A stretch of DNA of 64,000 nt from the NCBI GenBank assembly GCA_907165135.1, contig OU015567.1, positions 8,685,001-8,749,000 of the forward strand, written 5' to 3'. The DNA comes from Oikopleura dioica. Its lineage: Eukaryota > Chordata > Appendicularia > Copelata > Oikopleuridae. This document shows, in pieces, positions 35,904 to 47,800 of this stretch. Numbering within the stretch: position 1 is the stretch's first letter; the number at the start of each line of letters is the position of its first letter. Position numbers and translations under genes: made by a program. Below the pieces are notes generated by a model. That model made no database searches. It saw nothing but the letters and a program-made list of their open reading frames with translations, and was not told the DNA's origin.

Positions 35904-36093
35904 AAATCTCCCTCCGGGATCTTTGCAAAAACAGGCCCTTTTTAGGGCCACAAATTCTCAAATTATTCTTCCACTTTCCAAATTGAAAAACAGAGCTTTG
36001 AAGTATCGTTCTATTGGTGTAAGATTGGGAGGTGACATTTCATTAGACAAGGAAACCGGGTGGAAACCGTCGAACTGTCAGAGCAACCAGTAA
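35602..36093 (+). pseudogene. Chimeric duplicate: secreted coiled-coil 5' end fused to H2B-type 3' end
   Basis: The first 100 codons (signal peptide MKLLGIFLTLAVHASYG, then coiled coil ELVRFREKFKLADNDRKRLR) copy the start of the fibrinogen-domain gene at 40604. At about 35901 the sequence switches to AAGTAAATCTCCCTCCGGGA, matching the H2B stop codon and 3' flank (34945 onwards) and including a full histone stem-loop. In this frame GTAAAT is read as codons, so translation continues through the stem-loop to 36093; alternatively GTAAAT could act as a splice donor. It could be transcribed from the intact duplicated promoter. Confidence 0.65.
35934..35949 (+). terminator. Captured histone-type 3' stem-loop
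   Basis: GGCCCT, loop TTTT, AGGGCC followed by ACAAA. It sits inside the chimeric gene, not after a histone. Flanking bases match the H2B 3' region closely. Confidence 0.88.
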
Positions 36094-36443
36094 AAACGGT
36101 TCTCGAACGAGTTTTTTCTTCTTTATCTTTAGAAAATCTTTTTCTCTTGAACTCGAAGTTGGAGAGAGACTCGTTATGACAATAGAAGAAGAGAATTTTA
36201 GAAAAATCAGCCCGATTTTTCAGACTCGAGTCAGGGTAATTGGAAGTTTAATAAGTTATAAAAAGAAATAAATTTGATAAAAAGTGCATTGATTGCGACT
36301 GCATTGGTGTTTTGAGGCAAAAGGGGAGGAAGGTTTATTTACTGCCAGAAAAAGTATTGACAACCCGCAGCATTCATACTCAAGAATATGATATCAGAAG
36401 ACTAGAGAAGAAGAAAACGTGGACGAAAAAGGTCACCGAAAAA

Positions 36444-39400
36444 ATGAGCCTGGCTAAACATGGAAACGCTACGGATCCACAGCAATACAGTTACCTCACA
36501 CTTGGCTCAATTTTTTGGATAACGGTGATGCTTATAGGTAGCATTCTTGTTGGTATGGTGAATTTTCATCAATTTTAAGCAAATGTCGGATCTTTGGAGA
36601 GATCACGCGGTCGCACAACATTTTTGAGTTCGACCTGTAATCGAAATTACAAGAAATGCGTACAGATTATATCGATGGACTATTGCGGTCATCTGATGAG
36701 ACAGTGTCATGAAACAAAAGAATTCATTCTTCCCGAACAAATTTCGATAATAAAATCAAATGAGAAGAAAATCCCTAAGTTCGATGAAGAAGAGAATCAA
36801 GTGAATCTCGACCGCTGCCGTAAGAAACAGTTTTATGATCAGAAAATTTGCCGTCATCTTTGTTCAAAGACACTGGTTTTGAGATCAACAAGGAGAACGG
36901 CGTTGTCCAACTGTGAAACGATATGTTTCCAGCTCACTAAATCATTTGATTCCGCGGGAGAAGTTTGCCCAACTCAGAAATACTGTCTCACTGGCTGCCC
37001 ATGTCCTTTCTACGAGTGTGAAAAATTTGAGTCACGTCAAAAACTCATTCCTGCTTTTGATTTGCAAACTTACAAAAAAGGCAATGCGTCGGATAGCAGA
37101 ATATCGAATGAAACGAATGAAGACATTGGAGCGATAACTGGTCGTTGGTACGATAGAACATTTAAATACGAAAGCTTTCCTATTATTTTGTCTGATTTTC
37201 GCGGAAACGTTAAACAGATTGATACTTCTGATTTGTTCCTTCATGAATGTTTTTCTGATATGAAATACCTATATAATTTATATAATATACATCAAGTCAA
37301 TAAAAATACGAAAGTCAACTGGTGCCACTTATCTCGAAGGAAGGCACTATTTGGTCGATGCTTTTGGGAATTTGATGAAAGTAAGAGAAAATGGAGATGA
37401 TACGATATTTATTGAGAATCGAAGAAATGACATGTACGTTTATAAATATTTTAATCACAGTAGTAATCTTACTAGGGGATTTTTTATTTTTCACTTTGGA
37501 TCGTCTATCGGAACACATCAAATTGAGATACGTCGAGAGGATAATGGCAGAAAAGTGTTTCCAGTGGTGGTTATCTGGAAAAGGTCGAAAGAGATAGAGT
37601 GACTCAGTTACATTATTTATTTTTTTGACCGGTTTAAGTTCCCCTACCGGGCGTGATAGCAAATGCTTTTACTACGCTCCGGATTACAACTTGAACCGGT
37701 TAGAGGAAGCCCAAGGCCTCATTGCGAACAGACACTACAACGCGAAAGTTTCTTCAGTCAGCTTTAAAGGTGTTTTCTATCTAATGAGTGTTAGAATGGG
37801 GGACTACTACGTCAAGCTCTCAAAAACGATTGCATTGAACAGAATTCGAAGAAGCGAAGAATTAGAGAAAGGATGGAGAAAGAGCCAAATCAATTTTCCA
37901 GCAGAATTTCGTGACTTAGACCCTGTTCATGTGGTGCCATTGAATAGGGTTTGATTTCGTAATTTTTCTTTATATTTCATATTGAAAACTTATGAAAGAT
38001 TGATGTCGGAAGAATGCTACTGATTTTTGTTTCGAGAAGTATCGAACTTTCTAATACATTGTACTCAGTGTTACTCGAGGCAGATGAACAGTTTTTTACT
38101 GTCGGCAGCGAATGGATAGGTTCACTCGTTGAATACGAAGAAGAATCCATCTGTTACTCGAAGATGTTTTCTTCGGACGATCTTTTTTACACAAATCTCG
38201 GTGGGATCATTAACGATGAATGCGAGTACTTCGTCGATGGAATCATCAATAACGAAAAAATATTCCTTCAAAATTACGTTTTTGATGTTAGATTTGAAGT
38301 AGTATTTAATTTTGGAACGGATAAACAATATTTAGTTAGTAGAAATAACGTCAATACCATATTTCGAGTCCAAATTAAATTCTCTTAAAAGAACAAATCG
38401 AGATCGAGTTCATACAGAAAAAAGCGGAGAAAAAGATGTACGTGACGAGCAATCCATTTTTCACTTTTCATGATGATGTCTTTCCTGCCTTTCAGAAAAA
38501 TGCTGTGTTTCAGCGAAGATATCCTAAGCCGAGCCCATATGAGAAGACAATAATTCCGGATAAGTTATTCTCGTCGCTAAGAGAACTTACACACATTTCA
38601 ACTGTTAAAATTAAAAATAATGGAACTGAATATTTTCAATTCGATATTCATCACAATAAGAATTTACGCCTTTCAAAAGAAAAAGAAATTATTGGATGCA
38701 AGTTCGTTGACGGAACGACTGTTGTCAGCTTTAGAATACGAGAAAGGGGCTCGATTTGGATTGATTCTGATTATTTTGATGAGCGATTTGTGTTAAAATT
38801 AAACAAAGATGGATTAACAAAGTTGGGCTTCCAAGTTAATTCAAATCATTCAATGGAATCGTCATTTTTCGAAGTTTTTGAGGGACTTGTTGATTTTTAT
38901 TTAGAATTTATAATTCTCTTCAAAAATCTCAACTTTTAAAGATTCATAAGAAAAAAAGAGAAGTAAAATCAAAGAGTGAAATGACGGGTCTTGCAAAAAT
39001 TGAAAACAAAAGACTCCGCGTTTTTAAGTCCGACCTTGCCGTTAATATCACAAATTTCATATATTCTATCAAATCAAGCCAGATAAATGTTCTTCTTCCT
39101 GAGGCTTCTGGACTTGACCGGTCATATAGTTTTATTCCTCATGGAACAATCATGAGCAGAATATTTTTGAACGCTCCCACTGCTTTTTATAGAGGAAATA
39201 TTGTATCTGAATATATATATTTCTCAAGACATGCTCTTGTTAATGATCAGCTTCACGTCTTTGGAGGCATTTATGATGCTCAGAAGGTAATTTCAGCAAT
39301 TTGAAATAGAGCAACGCAAATTTTCACTTATAATATTTTATACAGATTGCTCGGTTGGACAAATGTCAATTTACGGAATTATCTGTGCGACTTGGTTTTT

Positions 39401-40346
39401 CTTATCTCTTTGGACATACAGCGTTAACTGTTGATAAAGGAACCAAAGGTTAAATACTTTATCAAATATTAGAGCCCATGCAAAAAGTAATAAATTGGTT
39501 ATCTCAGATAACTTATCTGACAAATAATATTTTTAACAAACGTATTATTTATTTTTATTTAAGCGATGATATGTAACGGTAATAAGGAGAAAGCTTGTGA
39601 GATATTTGATGGATTTACCCTGACAATAACCTTTCCCACGAAAGAATCTTACTACTATCGTGAATTGGGCCTTTACAATGGTCGTCCGACTGTAATAGGA
39701 GGACAGTTAGCAGAAGGACTAGTGCAAATGCTGACCAGTGAGAAGTGGATTTCATTGCAAGATCATCCAGAGTTAGTGAGAAAATCGTTAACGCTGTGAA
39801 ATAAAGTTAAGATCGATCTTCGATTGTTCGGTGGTCAGCATGGATTCTGGAAGCCTTTTGACTATTGGAGGATCAATTTCTTCTTTCGATCAACCTTACG
39901 ATAGAATCTTTCGATTGACCAACAATAAGTGGACTTCTTTAGGCTCCCTTTTAAAAGTAAAATAAGTGTATCTTTCTTGAAGCTTTCAAAACTTCATCTT
40001 TATTCATTTTTAAGAAAGTTATCTCTCCGTCAGCGATATCATTTGGCGATTCTATTTTCGTATTCCCTGGAAAAGTAAGCAAATATGTCGGAACTCAGAA
40101 CTTGATTTCGGAAAAATATGAGTTTCCAATTCAAAAAATTCAACTAGGTCGAGGTCTCACCATATTTTCTCCTGTTAACTAGTGGCAAGAATGTAAAGAA
40201 ATCAGAAAGAACTAAGCCTGACCCTTGAAAAAGATTCCGACGAAAATTTTCATTCAACTTATGTGATTGCCGAGCAAGGAGCAGAAAGCTTTAATCCGAT
40301 TATTTTTGTTACCCCTGTAAATTACTGTTATAAGTTAAGAATCTGA
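36444..40346 (+). CDS. Kelch/galactose-oxidase-like type II membrane or secreted protein
   Basis: A short cytoplasmic start and one hydrophobic anchor (YLTLGSIFWITVMLI) are followed by a Cys-rich ectodomain: CNRNYKKC, CHETKEF, CRHLCSK, CLTGCPCPFYEC. The C-terminal half has Kelch-type repeats: HALVNDQLHVFGGIYDAQK, LGLYNGRPTVIGGQ and GSLLTIGGSIS, with W/L positions typical of beta-propeller blades. About ten exons are joined by short introns. A GA-AG intron (about 37255-37317) is needed to enter TYLEGRHYLVDAFGN. The stop is at 40344-40346 after a 36-base intron. This resembles larvacean-expanded secreted families; function unknown. It is flanked by the two copies of the duplicated 5' exon. Confidence 0.6.
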
Positions 40347-40362
40347 TATTTTACCCTCTCAG

Positions 40363-40905
40363 TTTAATTATTGGCTTTCAATCAAAACGAGTTTAATTAA
40401 ATTAACCTTTTAAAAATAATCGATAACTGACTATATTTGATGAAAACAATTTCTAAAGCGCGTTTCCGCCGGCGAGTGGCTCATCCATCACGAAAAAGAG
40501 GTGTTGATCATCTTCAACCTTTTCTTTTCTTTTTCTCCGCCAAGGCAATCAAATCAATTCAGATCATTCCAAATTAGAGAAAATCAAAATCAAAAATAAT
40601 AAAATGAAACTTCTTGGCATTTTTCTCACACTTGCAGTTCACGCTTCTTACGGCAGCGGCGATTACGATGAAAATGAAATTAGTGTTTCGATGCCAGCTC
40701 TTTCGATAAAAATACCAGGGAATGAAAAATTGCAAAGAGAACTCGTCAGATTCAGAGAAAAATTCAAGCTCGCGGATAACGATCGAAAGCGGCTGCGTTT
40801 TGAAATCATAGAGCTGCGAAAAAGCATCGACGAAAGCCGGAAACAATCGGAAAAATCGTCCGAAGAAATCAAAGAATCAATCAAGAACTCGTTCACGGAA
40901 GAAGT
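40363..40905 (+). repeat. Duplicated promoter plus 5' exon, copy 2
   Basis: Counterpart of 35361-35903 with the same length and order. Here the exon continues into EKRKNLEEEFKESME and the downstream fibrinogen-domain gene, so this is the probable parental copy. Confidence 0.93.
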
Positions 40906-43900
40906 CAGAGAAAAGAGAAAAAACTTAGAGGAGGAGTTTAAAGAATCAATGGAGACATTTCAGTTTGAGCTGAAAAATTCGTTGGTTGATTCAGAGAATG
41001 GCTTAAATTGAGTTGAATCGAGTTTGTTTTCGTGAAAAATAAAGCCAAAAGAAAGTTGGTAAATTTGGAAACGACAGTACGCTACTAGGTTATTCAATTA
41101 ATTAGAGCCAATCAATGAGTGTTTGTTTTAGCTAAATCGTTGGTTTCGATGACCTCGATGATTGACATGGTCACACGCGACTTTCAGAAATACCTTGATG
41201 ACTTTCATGAGAAGATTTCGAGCCAGAATTATACATAAGGGTTTCTCATATGAGCTTCAAATGGAACATATTTATTTGTCTTCTTATTATGAAACGGCTA
41301 TTAAACCCGAAATGAACTCAGTCCTGTCCTGAGCCAACACCAGTTAATCCAAGTTCTAGCCAGCCTCTGAAGTACTCCTCACCATCTCAGTCAAAGTTAT
41401 CAAGACTATTTCGAAGTCTTCTTCAATAATTGTGCCTTTAAATTAATTTGCTTGATAATTGAATGAAAGCAAGCTCAAGTGAAAATTGACAACGAGGTAA
41501 CTTTATTGCATATTTTAATGATAAACAGTCGTTAATTTTAGAATTCTGGCGCTTCGATTCTCAAGTGTTATCAGTGTTGCGAGGAAATCCCAATCACGAA
41601 TGATATGATTGCAAGTCTTCTAGGTCTCCAACTGCCAGGTGATCTTTCATTTTAAAAGTAAAAAGCGTAACTGAAGACATAGACGACTCATCCTTGATGC
41701 AAGACAGTGACTCAACCTCAAGTACCTCACAAGCGCAAACAGTCACGACACAGTCTCCAACAACAACTAAGACCAGTTCGACTCCGAGCTCAGTTTCAAG
41801 TCCGGCATCAACTAGCACTCCCAGTACGGATTCATCCACGGCTTCTGTAATTACAGCTGATGATGATGCTTTTGACGATCACGGTACTTCCATAGGTCCG
41901 GGTTCTCATAATTTTTAAAAAATTTTTTGATATCGAAAGTCGACAACTCGAGATAAGACAATGCCCCAGTAGACGTATCAACCAATGTCGCCGACAATAA
42001 AGACCCAGAACTCAAATCAATCAAACCCAGTCCACCACCAACCAAATCCCTAGAAAAAATCTGCAACGAAGACTGCCTCAGCGATTGCGCAGAGTACCAC
42101 AGAGCTGGCTTCACAAAATCCGGAGTTTATCGAATCAAACTGGCAGTTTACAAAGTAATCGAAGTCTTCTGTGACATGGATACTGATGGTGGAGGGTGGA
42201 CAACAATTCAGCGAAGAGTCAATGGCTCCGTCGATTTTAACCGACCTTGGGCTGATTACAAAAATGGGAAAAGGTCGAAAAGGTCGGTACTGTTGCTTGA
42301 ATGAAAGTAACGCAATTTCTCTTTAAATTGTTGCTGCTACGTAGTGATTTAAAAATAATTCTCCGGAATTGCGTCATTGCCAAAAATTAGACAGTGAAAA
42401 ATTTCTACTTTTGTCCTCAGTGCCCTAGATATTCACAAATAGATCGAGGATAAATAGTTATGAGCATGTTAAATATATTTCCATCGATTCGCGCCGGAAT
42501 GACGAAGTGGTTGCTATTTTTGGTCGAGCGTTTATTTTGCATCGAGATTGATATTCAAATGATTTGCTGATCCCACTTTTCACGTGAAAATGTAAAGCGG
42601 CAATAAACTGATTTAAACATTTCTTCCTCCGAGACTCAATACAATAACTTTTTTCTCTAACAAAAGAGTAAAAATTGAATGCCCGAACTATAAGTTAGGG
42701 TTAGGGTTATGACACGGATCTCAAGATTTTTCATCTAAATAACTCCTCATGTGACGAATTTGACCAATAATTTCTTGATTTTGTTTTTAATGAACGAAAC
42801 AAGAGACGTTTAACTACAGTTCTTCAACTTTAATATTAAGGGGATCACTATGTTAAGCCTTGAAAACGATCATGCCTTTTCTGAGTGTGAAAGCATTTTC
42901 TGACCTTGTGAAGATTCGGTGATATCGAAGGAGATCACTGGCTTGGCCTGGAGAACATGTACAGACTGACTCGCCAGGAAAAGTAATCAAGTCTTTTTTG
43001 AACGTGAAAGTATCGTTTTAGTTGGCTTCTATTAATACTGTCTGGTTGAAAGTTTCAACGTCTAATAATAAGTTTAGATCGACGCTGAGAATAGACCTCA
43101 CGGATTTCTTAGAAACGGTTCCAATCATGACCTTCTTTTTTCCATTTTTGAAATGACAGTAATGAACCATTTGTACAGGAAACTCACGCTACGCCGAGTA
43201 CGCGCGCGTCCGAATCAACTCGGAGAAAATGTTCTATCAGGCGCGGTTCTAAAGGGAAAAATACGAAATCACGTGCGTGAATAGTCAGAATAGCCTTTTT
43301 CGTCAAGTGTACGTAAGTTGATCGCTTATTTCTGTCGGCTGCCACGAGGTGGAAAAATTAAACTTTTCGCGTCATCGTGGAAAATAAAGCGCGCGCTTTT
43401 CCGAAAAAGGGGAAAAACTCGCTTATCATCGTTGACTAGATCTAATTGATAACTGGAACTTCCAGGGTAATTCTCAACGGGAATTTATAATTGATCGTAA
43501 AAATCATTCTTCTTATTAAAAAAGGGATGACTCTTCAGGGGAATATGGAATCTCTTAAAATGGGGTTGGGTTCGGGTCAGGGTTAGGGTCCCTAACCCTA
43601 ACCCCCGGAATCGGCAACTTTCACTTGAAATAACTTTCGTTTGGCCTTATGGATTAATATAATTCAAATTGCATATAGAAGTTTATACCTTCATTGCAAT
43701 TCGCAAGTAGCTTTACTCATTTTGAAATGTCAAACATGCACTCAGGGGCTCTTGAAAAATTCGAATTTTTGAAAAACGCCTTTTAGGGGTATTTTCAACG
43801 CGAAATAACTTTTTATTGGGCTTTTGCTTTGCTCTAAAAACTAGAGGATCAAGAAGAATGGACGCTAATCTACAGTTGCAAGTAGCTTTAGCATGATTAA

Positions 43901-44891
43901 TCAAGTTATAAAATTTTTTTCCCATGAAAAACTTTTCAAGTCCATTTATGCCAATTTTCGGCATTAAATTGCTCTCTAGCGGCAAATAACGGCCGAAAAA
44001 TTTTGTGCGGTCATTATATTCTTAATCAGTACATTCTAAGCTTTCTATAGACCCCTTATTTGTCTATTTTCGATGACATTGAAAAGTCGAAAAAAATACG
44101 ATTTTCACACTAAGTACAATTTACATGCATTTTTGCAATTTTCGAAGGGCAAAATTTCGGGTTAAGATGTTTGTTAGGGGGTACTATAATACATAAAAAT
44201 GATCCTCAGATAACGAGGAATCTAAATATGCGACAAAGGGACCCGTTATTAAGATTTGAAATTCCGGGGGAGGACCCCTTAAGGTTGGGTTAGGGTTAGG
44301 GTTAGGGTTGGGGTTGGGGTTGGGGTTTTGGGTTTTTATTATTGTTAGATCCACGAAAAAGCTAATGGTTTGGGGAAAATACTCTGGCACAGTTCAGGAC
44401 TCTCTGGAACGGCTCAATCTATTTTCAATTCAATTTTGCTCATCTTTTTTAATTTTATTTGCGATTAAATTTTAAAACAATAGAGCAAAAGCCCCAAAAT
44501 AGCAATACTCGTCCGCATTCGACCATAATCAGAAGAACTTCACTACATTCGATAGCGACAACGACAATTACGGTGGAGATATTATTTTTAACCCAACCGA
44601 AGCAATTATTTCTCAGAGAAGGGAAATTGCGCATCGCACTACAAAAATGGCTGGTGGTTTGACAAGTGCTTCGCTGCCAATCTCAATGGGAAATTCTACC
44701 ACGAGCCGTATGAAAACAAAATGAGGGATGGAATTTACTGGGGTCGATGGCCAAACAAGCTGGAAGGGAAATACATGGTCTTTACTGTAAGAATCTCATG
44801 AGCAACCGGGTTTTGACAAAGTAATTTTAGTACATCGACATGAAAGTTCGACCAGAAGATTTCAAGTCAGCGGCAATGAAAAACGCATAGA
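40604..44891 (+). CDS. Secreted fibrinogen-domain (FReD) protein with coiled coil
   Basis: Signal peptide MKLLGIFLTLAVHASYG and a long coiled coil (exon from 40604) are followed by further helical exons (about 41132-41240), a Cys motif (LKCYQCCEE), a Ser/Thr-rich linker (41694-41880) and a fibrinogen C-terminal domain. The domain is split over exons: CDMDTDGGGWTTIQRR (about 41966-42270), GDHWLGLENMYRLTRQ (about 42915-42981), LRIDLTDF (about 43078), YAEYARVRINSEK (about 43182), TTFDSDNDNYG (about 44523), NCASHYKNGWWFDKC (about 44609) and YIDMKVRP (44832). The calcium-site DxDND is present. The exon after 43182 is not fully resolved. It is probably an extracellular lectin, as for ficolin/FReD proteins. 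Confidence 0.75.
42695..42709. repeat. Interstitial telomeric repeat 1
   Basis: TTAGGGTTAGGGTTA within a FReD intron: two and a half units of the chordate telomere repeat. Confidence 0.75.
43578..43606. repeat. Interstitial telomeric repeat 2 (head-to-head)
   Basis: AGGGTTAGGGTCCCTAACCC is a perfect palindrome made of opposed TTAGGG and CCCTAA units, extended by degenerate GGGTT repeats on the left. It lies within a FReD intron. Confidence 0.8.
44284..44332. repeat. Interstitial telomeric repeat 3
   Basis: GTTGGGTTAGGGTTAGGG continues into TTGGGG variants over about 49 bases, in the last long FReD intron. Confidence 0.85.
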
Positions 44892-47800
44892 AAAGAGAAT
44901 CTCTTCCTTTATGTACAAGAACCTTCTCTGTAAATACAAAAAGCATACGAACGAAAGAAAAAATCATCTGAGAAACGCGTCAGAAAGGGACCTTCCGTCA
45001 GAGAGCAAACAAAAAAGTCAGACGATGGTTTCCTTTCGAACACGTTCTCTTCATACTTTTTTTTGAGAAAGAGAGTGTTCCAAAAATAGTTCCGACAGCT
45101 GACGAGAGTGATTAGGATTTAGGTCATATTCAGGTAAGAAAAGGTTCTTCGAGAAAAGGCTAAAAATTTGATTTTTTGATTATTTTGAAAAGAAAACCTC
45201 TTATTGAACTTTCAACTGTCAAAAATACTGAGTCCAAAGTTTCCTAGGTACTGTACGGGGAGGGTATTTTTTGCGTCTCGTCACTTCCTCTTCTGTTATC
45301 AGCGAAATAAAGTACAAGCTCGCGCAGACTTTGCACTACTGGGACCAGGTGATGGGCACGATCGCTACCCTCCCCTGCTTGAAGCGTGCTTTGCTTCTTG
45401 TGGCATTTTGAAAAAAAGTGAGAAAGAGACAAAACACGTGAGTGGACCCACAAGCCTCGAGGCTAGGACCCCGAGAACCCTAAAAATAGCCAGGAGGGGT
45501 ATTTTTAAACCCACCAGCCAACACGCGCGCAAATCCAAGGGCACAAACTTTTCACACGCAACCCATGAGAAGGAATCGTTAAGGGTGTACCCAACGCTTT
45601 TCACGTTCGAAATTATCACAATAATCTCGATCCCTTAACCCTTAGAGACCTCCATAATTTGCTGGCAACGCACTTTTTTACCCGTAATTTAAATTAATGA
45701 AAAGATCATTTACGCTTTTTTTCACGCGTATTTACGAACAACAGGTGGTCTATTTTTAGGTGAGATACAAGTGATTTGCAATTTGTTTTTTACTCAAAGA
45801 TATTTTGCGCTAAACTTGTCACCTTTTCCGAATAATCAAAAGAAAGGAGCATGTGTACATAATCCTATCTACAATTGCAATTTGCAACGTAAGAATTTAT
45901 CAAAAAAAGCCGGCAAGAATGTTCTATTTTTATCTGAAAATTCGGAATAAAGGACGATTTCATAAAATCAGGCGCAGTTCTTGATCCTTCGAGTTTGTCA
46001 GTCAGACAAAATGTCAAGGGATCATGCTCGGACTTAAGGGTCTCAACAGGGGTTAAAATCGCTGGATGGGAATTCCTAGGTTGACATTTGAAAGGAATTT
46101 TATCGGTAGAAAAATGATTATGATTTAATTTGAACTGATAATGACATTTTTCGAGCAGAATCGGAACACCAAAATATCCATTTTTTCAAGGAGATAATTT
46201 CAACTTGCGATAAGCTCAGCAGGAGCGCAAGATGACGCATTTTAAATGTGATAAGAACTTTTTCAGCAGTTTGCTTTATTGACTGCTAGAATCGATGATT
46301 TATTAACGATGAAACGTTGTTTATCGCGTTAAAAAGATGTTCTGACGTTCTCCGAGTATCAGATTAACTCTGGGATTAAAAATATCGTCCTATTTTGAAT
46401 CTGGAATCTGGAAGTTTTTAAAAAAAGAAAATCTGTCCGTTCCAGCAAGGCATCATTTTGTCCGGCGTTATTTTTAAATCCGGGCGGATCAGTTTCTTTA
46501 ATTTATATTTAACTCGCTTCTGTAAATCAAGTTCGATTGACGATCTGTCCAAAAGTGTCAATTATCGGCAGCGTTGCCACTCATAATTATCCATTTTAAA
46601 ATGTCATCCAGCGACTCAGAGGTCGAGACCTCATAATCCCCTTCGTACGTATCTTTTATACAATCAATAATTGTCTGAAAACTGGTCAATAAGCCTGGAA
46701 ATGTTCTTTATTATCAAAAAAGGGACGCACCTTATATAGGGCCAGGGGAGCGAAGCTCTTAGGTTTAGGCCTTAGGTAGGGCCTCTAACGAAGCGGGAAG
46801 CTATGCGGGCAAAGCCCATTGCCAATGGGCCATTGGTTAGGGTTAGGGTTAGGGGCAGCCCGAATTATAATCGTTCTTACTAAGCAAATATGTTGAAAAA
46901 TTGAAGGTTTTGAAAGCTTTTATGGCAATTTATCTTGGTGAATTATTAATTTAAAGCAGGAGAAAAAGTGTCCGGCTGTTTTTTTTCTTCTTGTCTAGGA
47001 AAAAAGCGGAGTTCCGGTTCGTGGAAACAATTAGATTACGATTGCGTGTTGTGTAGCAGTTCAGGTTGAGTAGCGGTCTTTCAACTCAGAATTCGTAATT
47101 ACATTTTTGAAGCGAGTTTATGGCTCCTGGGTCTGATTTTGTCGTTACAAGTTAACTCAAACTACTACACACCTCAGCATAAGAGATAGCCAGCGATAAC
47201 TAACTACCGGAAGAGGGAGAGAGAGAAAAATATATAGATTGTGTTATCTACAGGAATACAAAATAAGAAAGAAGTTTATACAGAGAGATTTTCTTCGACA
47301 AAGAATTAATTCAAGGTTTGAGGCTTTTCATTGATGAATTTAAATATTTTTCCCTGAATATAAAGTGTTTCATCTCTTAGCTATCATCTTTGTAAGAAAA
47401 ATTCAATCAAAGAACAACACTGAGGCACTTAAAATCTTAAAGAAAGTGATAAAGAAAAAAGGTGCAAAAAAGAGCATATCAGTATTTTCTCTCTTGTCTA
47501 TCATTTGCCCTGGCTTTTTGAGCTCTCGGAAACAGGGCACACTTGTAAGTTGGTAAGTTGCGCGCACCGCCGATTACACAAAAGCCTAGAGCTGATAAGG
47601 GGTCGTACTGATAAGGCACGCGGGAATTGGGACAATTAAGGTTTTCACTTTTCAATTTAAAGGGGGCCTAAATATCGATGTTTAATAATTAAGATTGTTG
47701 TTGATTTTTGTTGTTTTTATTAATCGAAGGTGGGCCTGTTTAGTAGCGGAAATAAGGTTCACGATTTATGATTTTTACAAGCTTCGGCCGGATGATACAA

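Noticed and set aside
42290..44520. Apparent loss of the middle of the fibrinogen domain in a 2.2-kb intron
   Set aside because: Closer reading found the missing pieces as separate exons: GDHWLGLENMYRLTR near 42920, LRIDLTDF near 43085 and YAEYARVRINSEK near 43190.
45204..45638. 144-codon ORF in the gene-poor region
   Set aside because: Composition is low-complexity and Lys/Arg/Ser-rich with no domain, and overlapping frames on the other strand are equally open.
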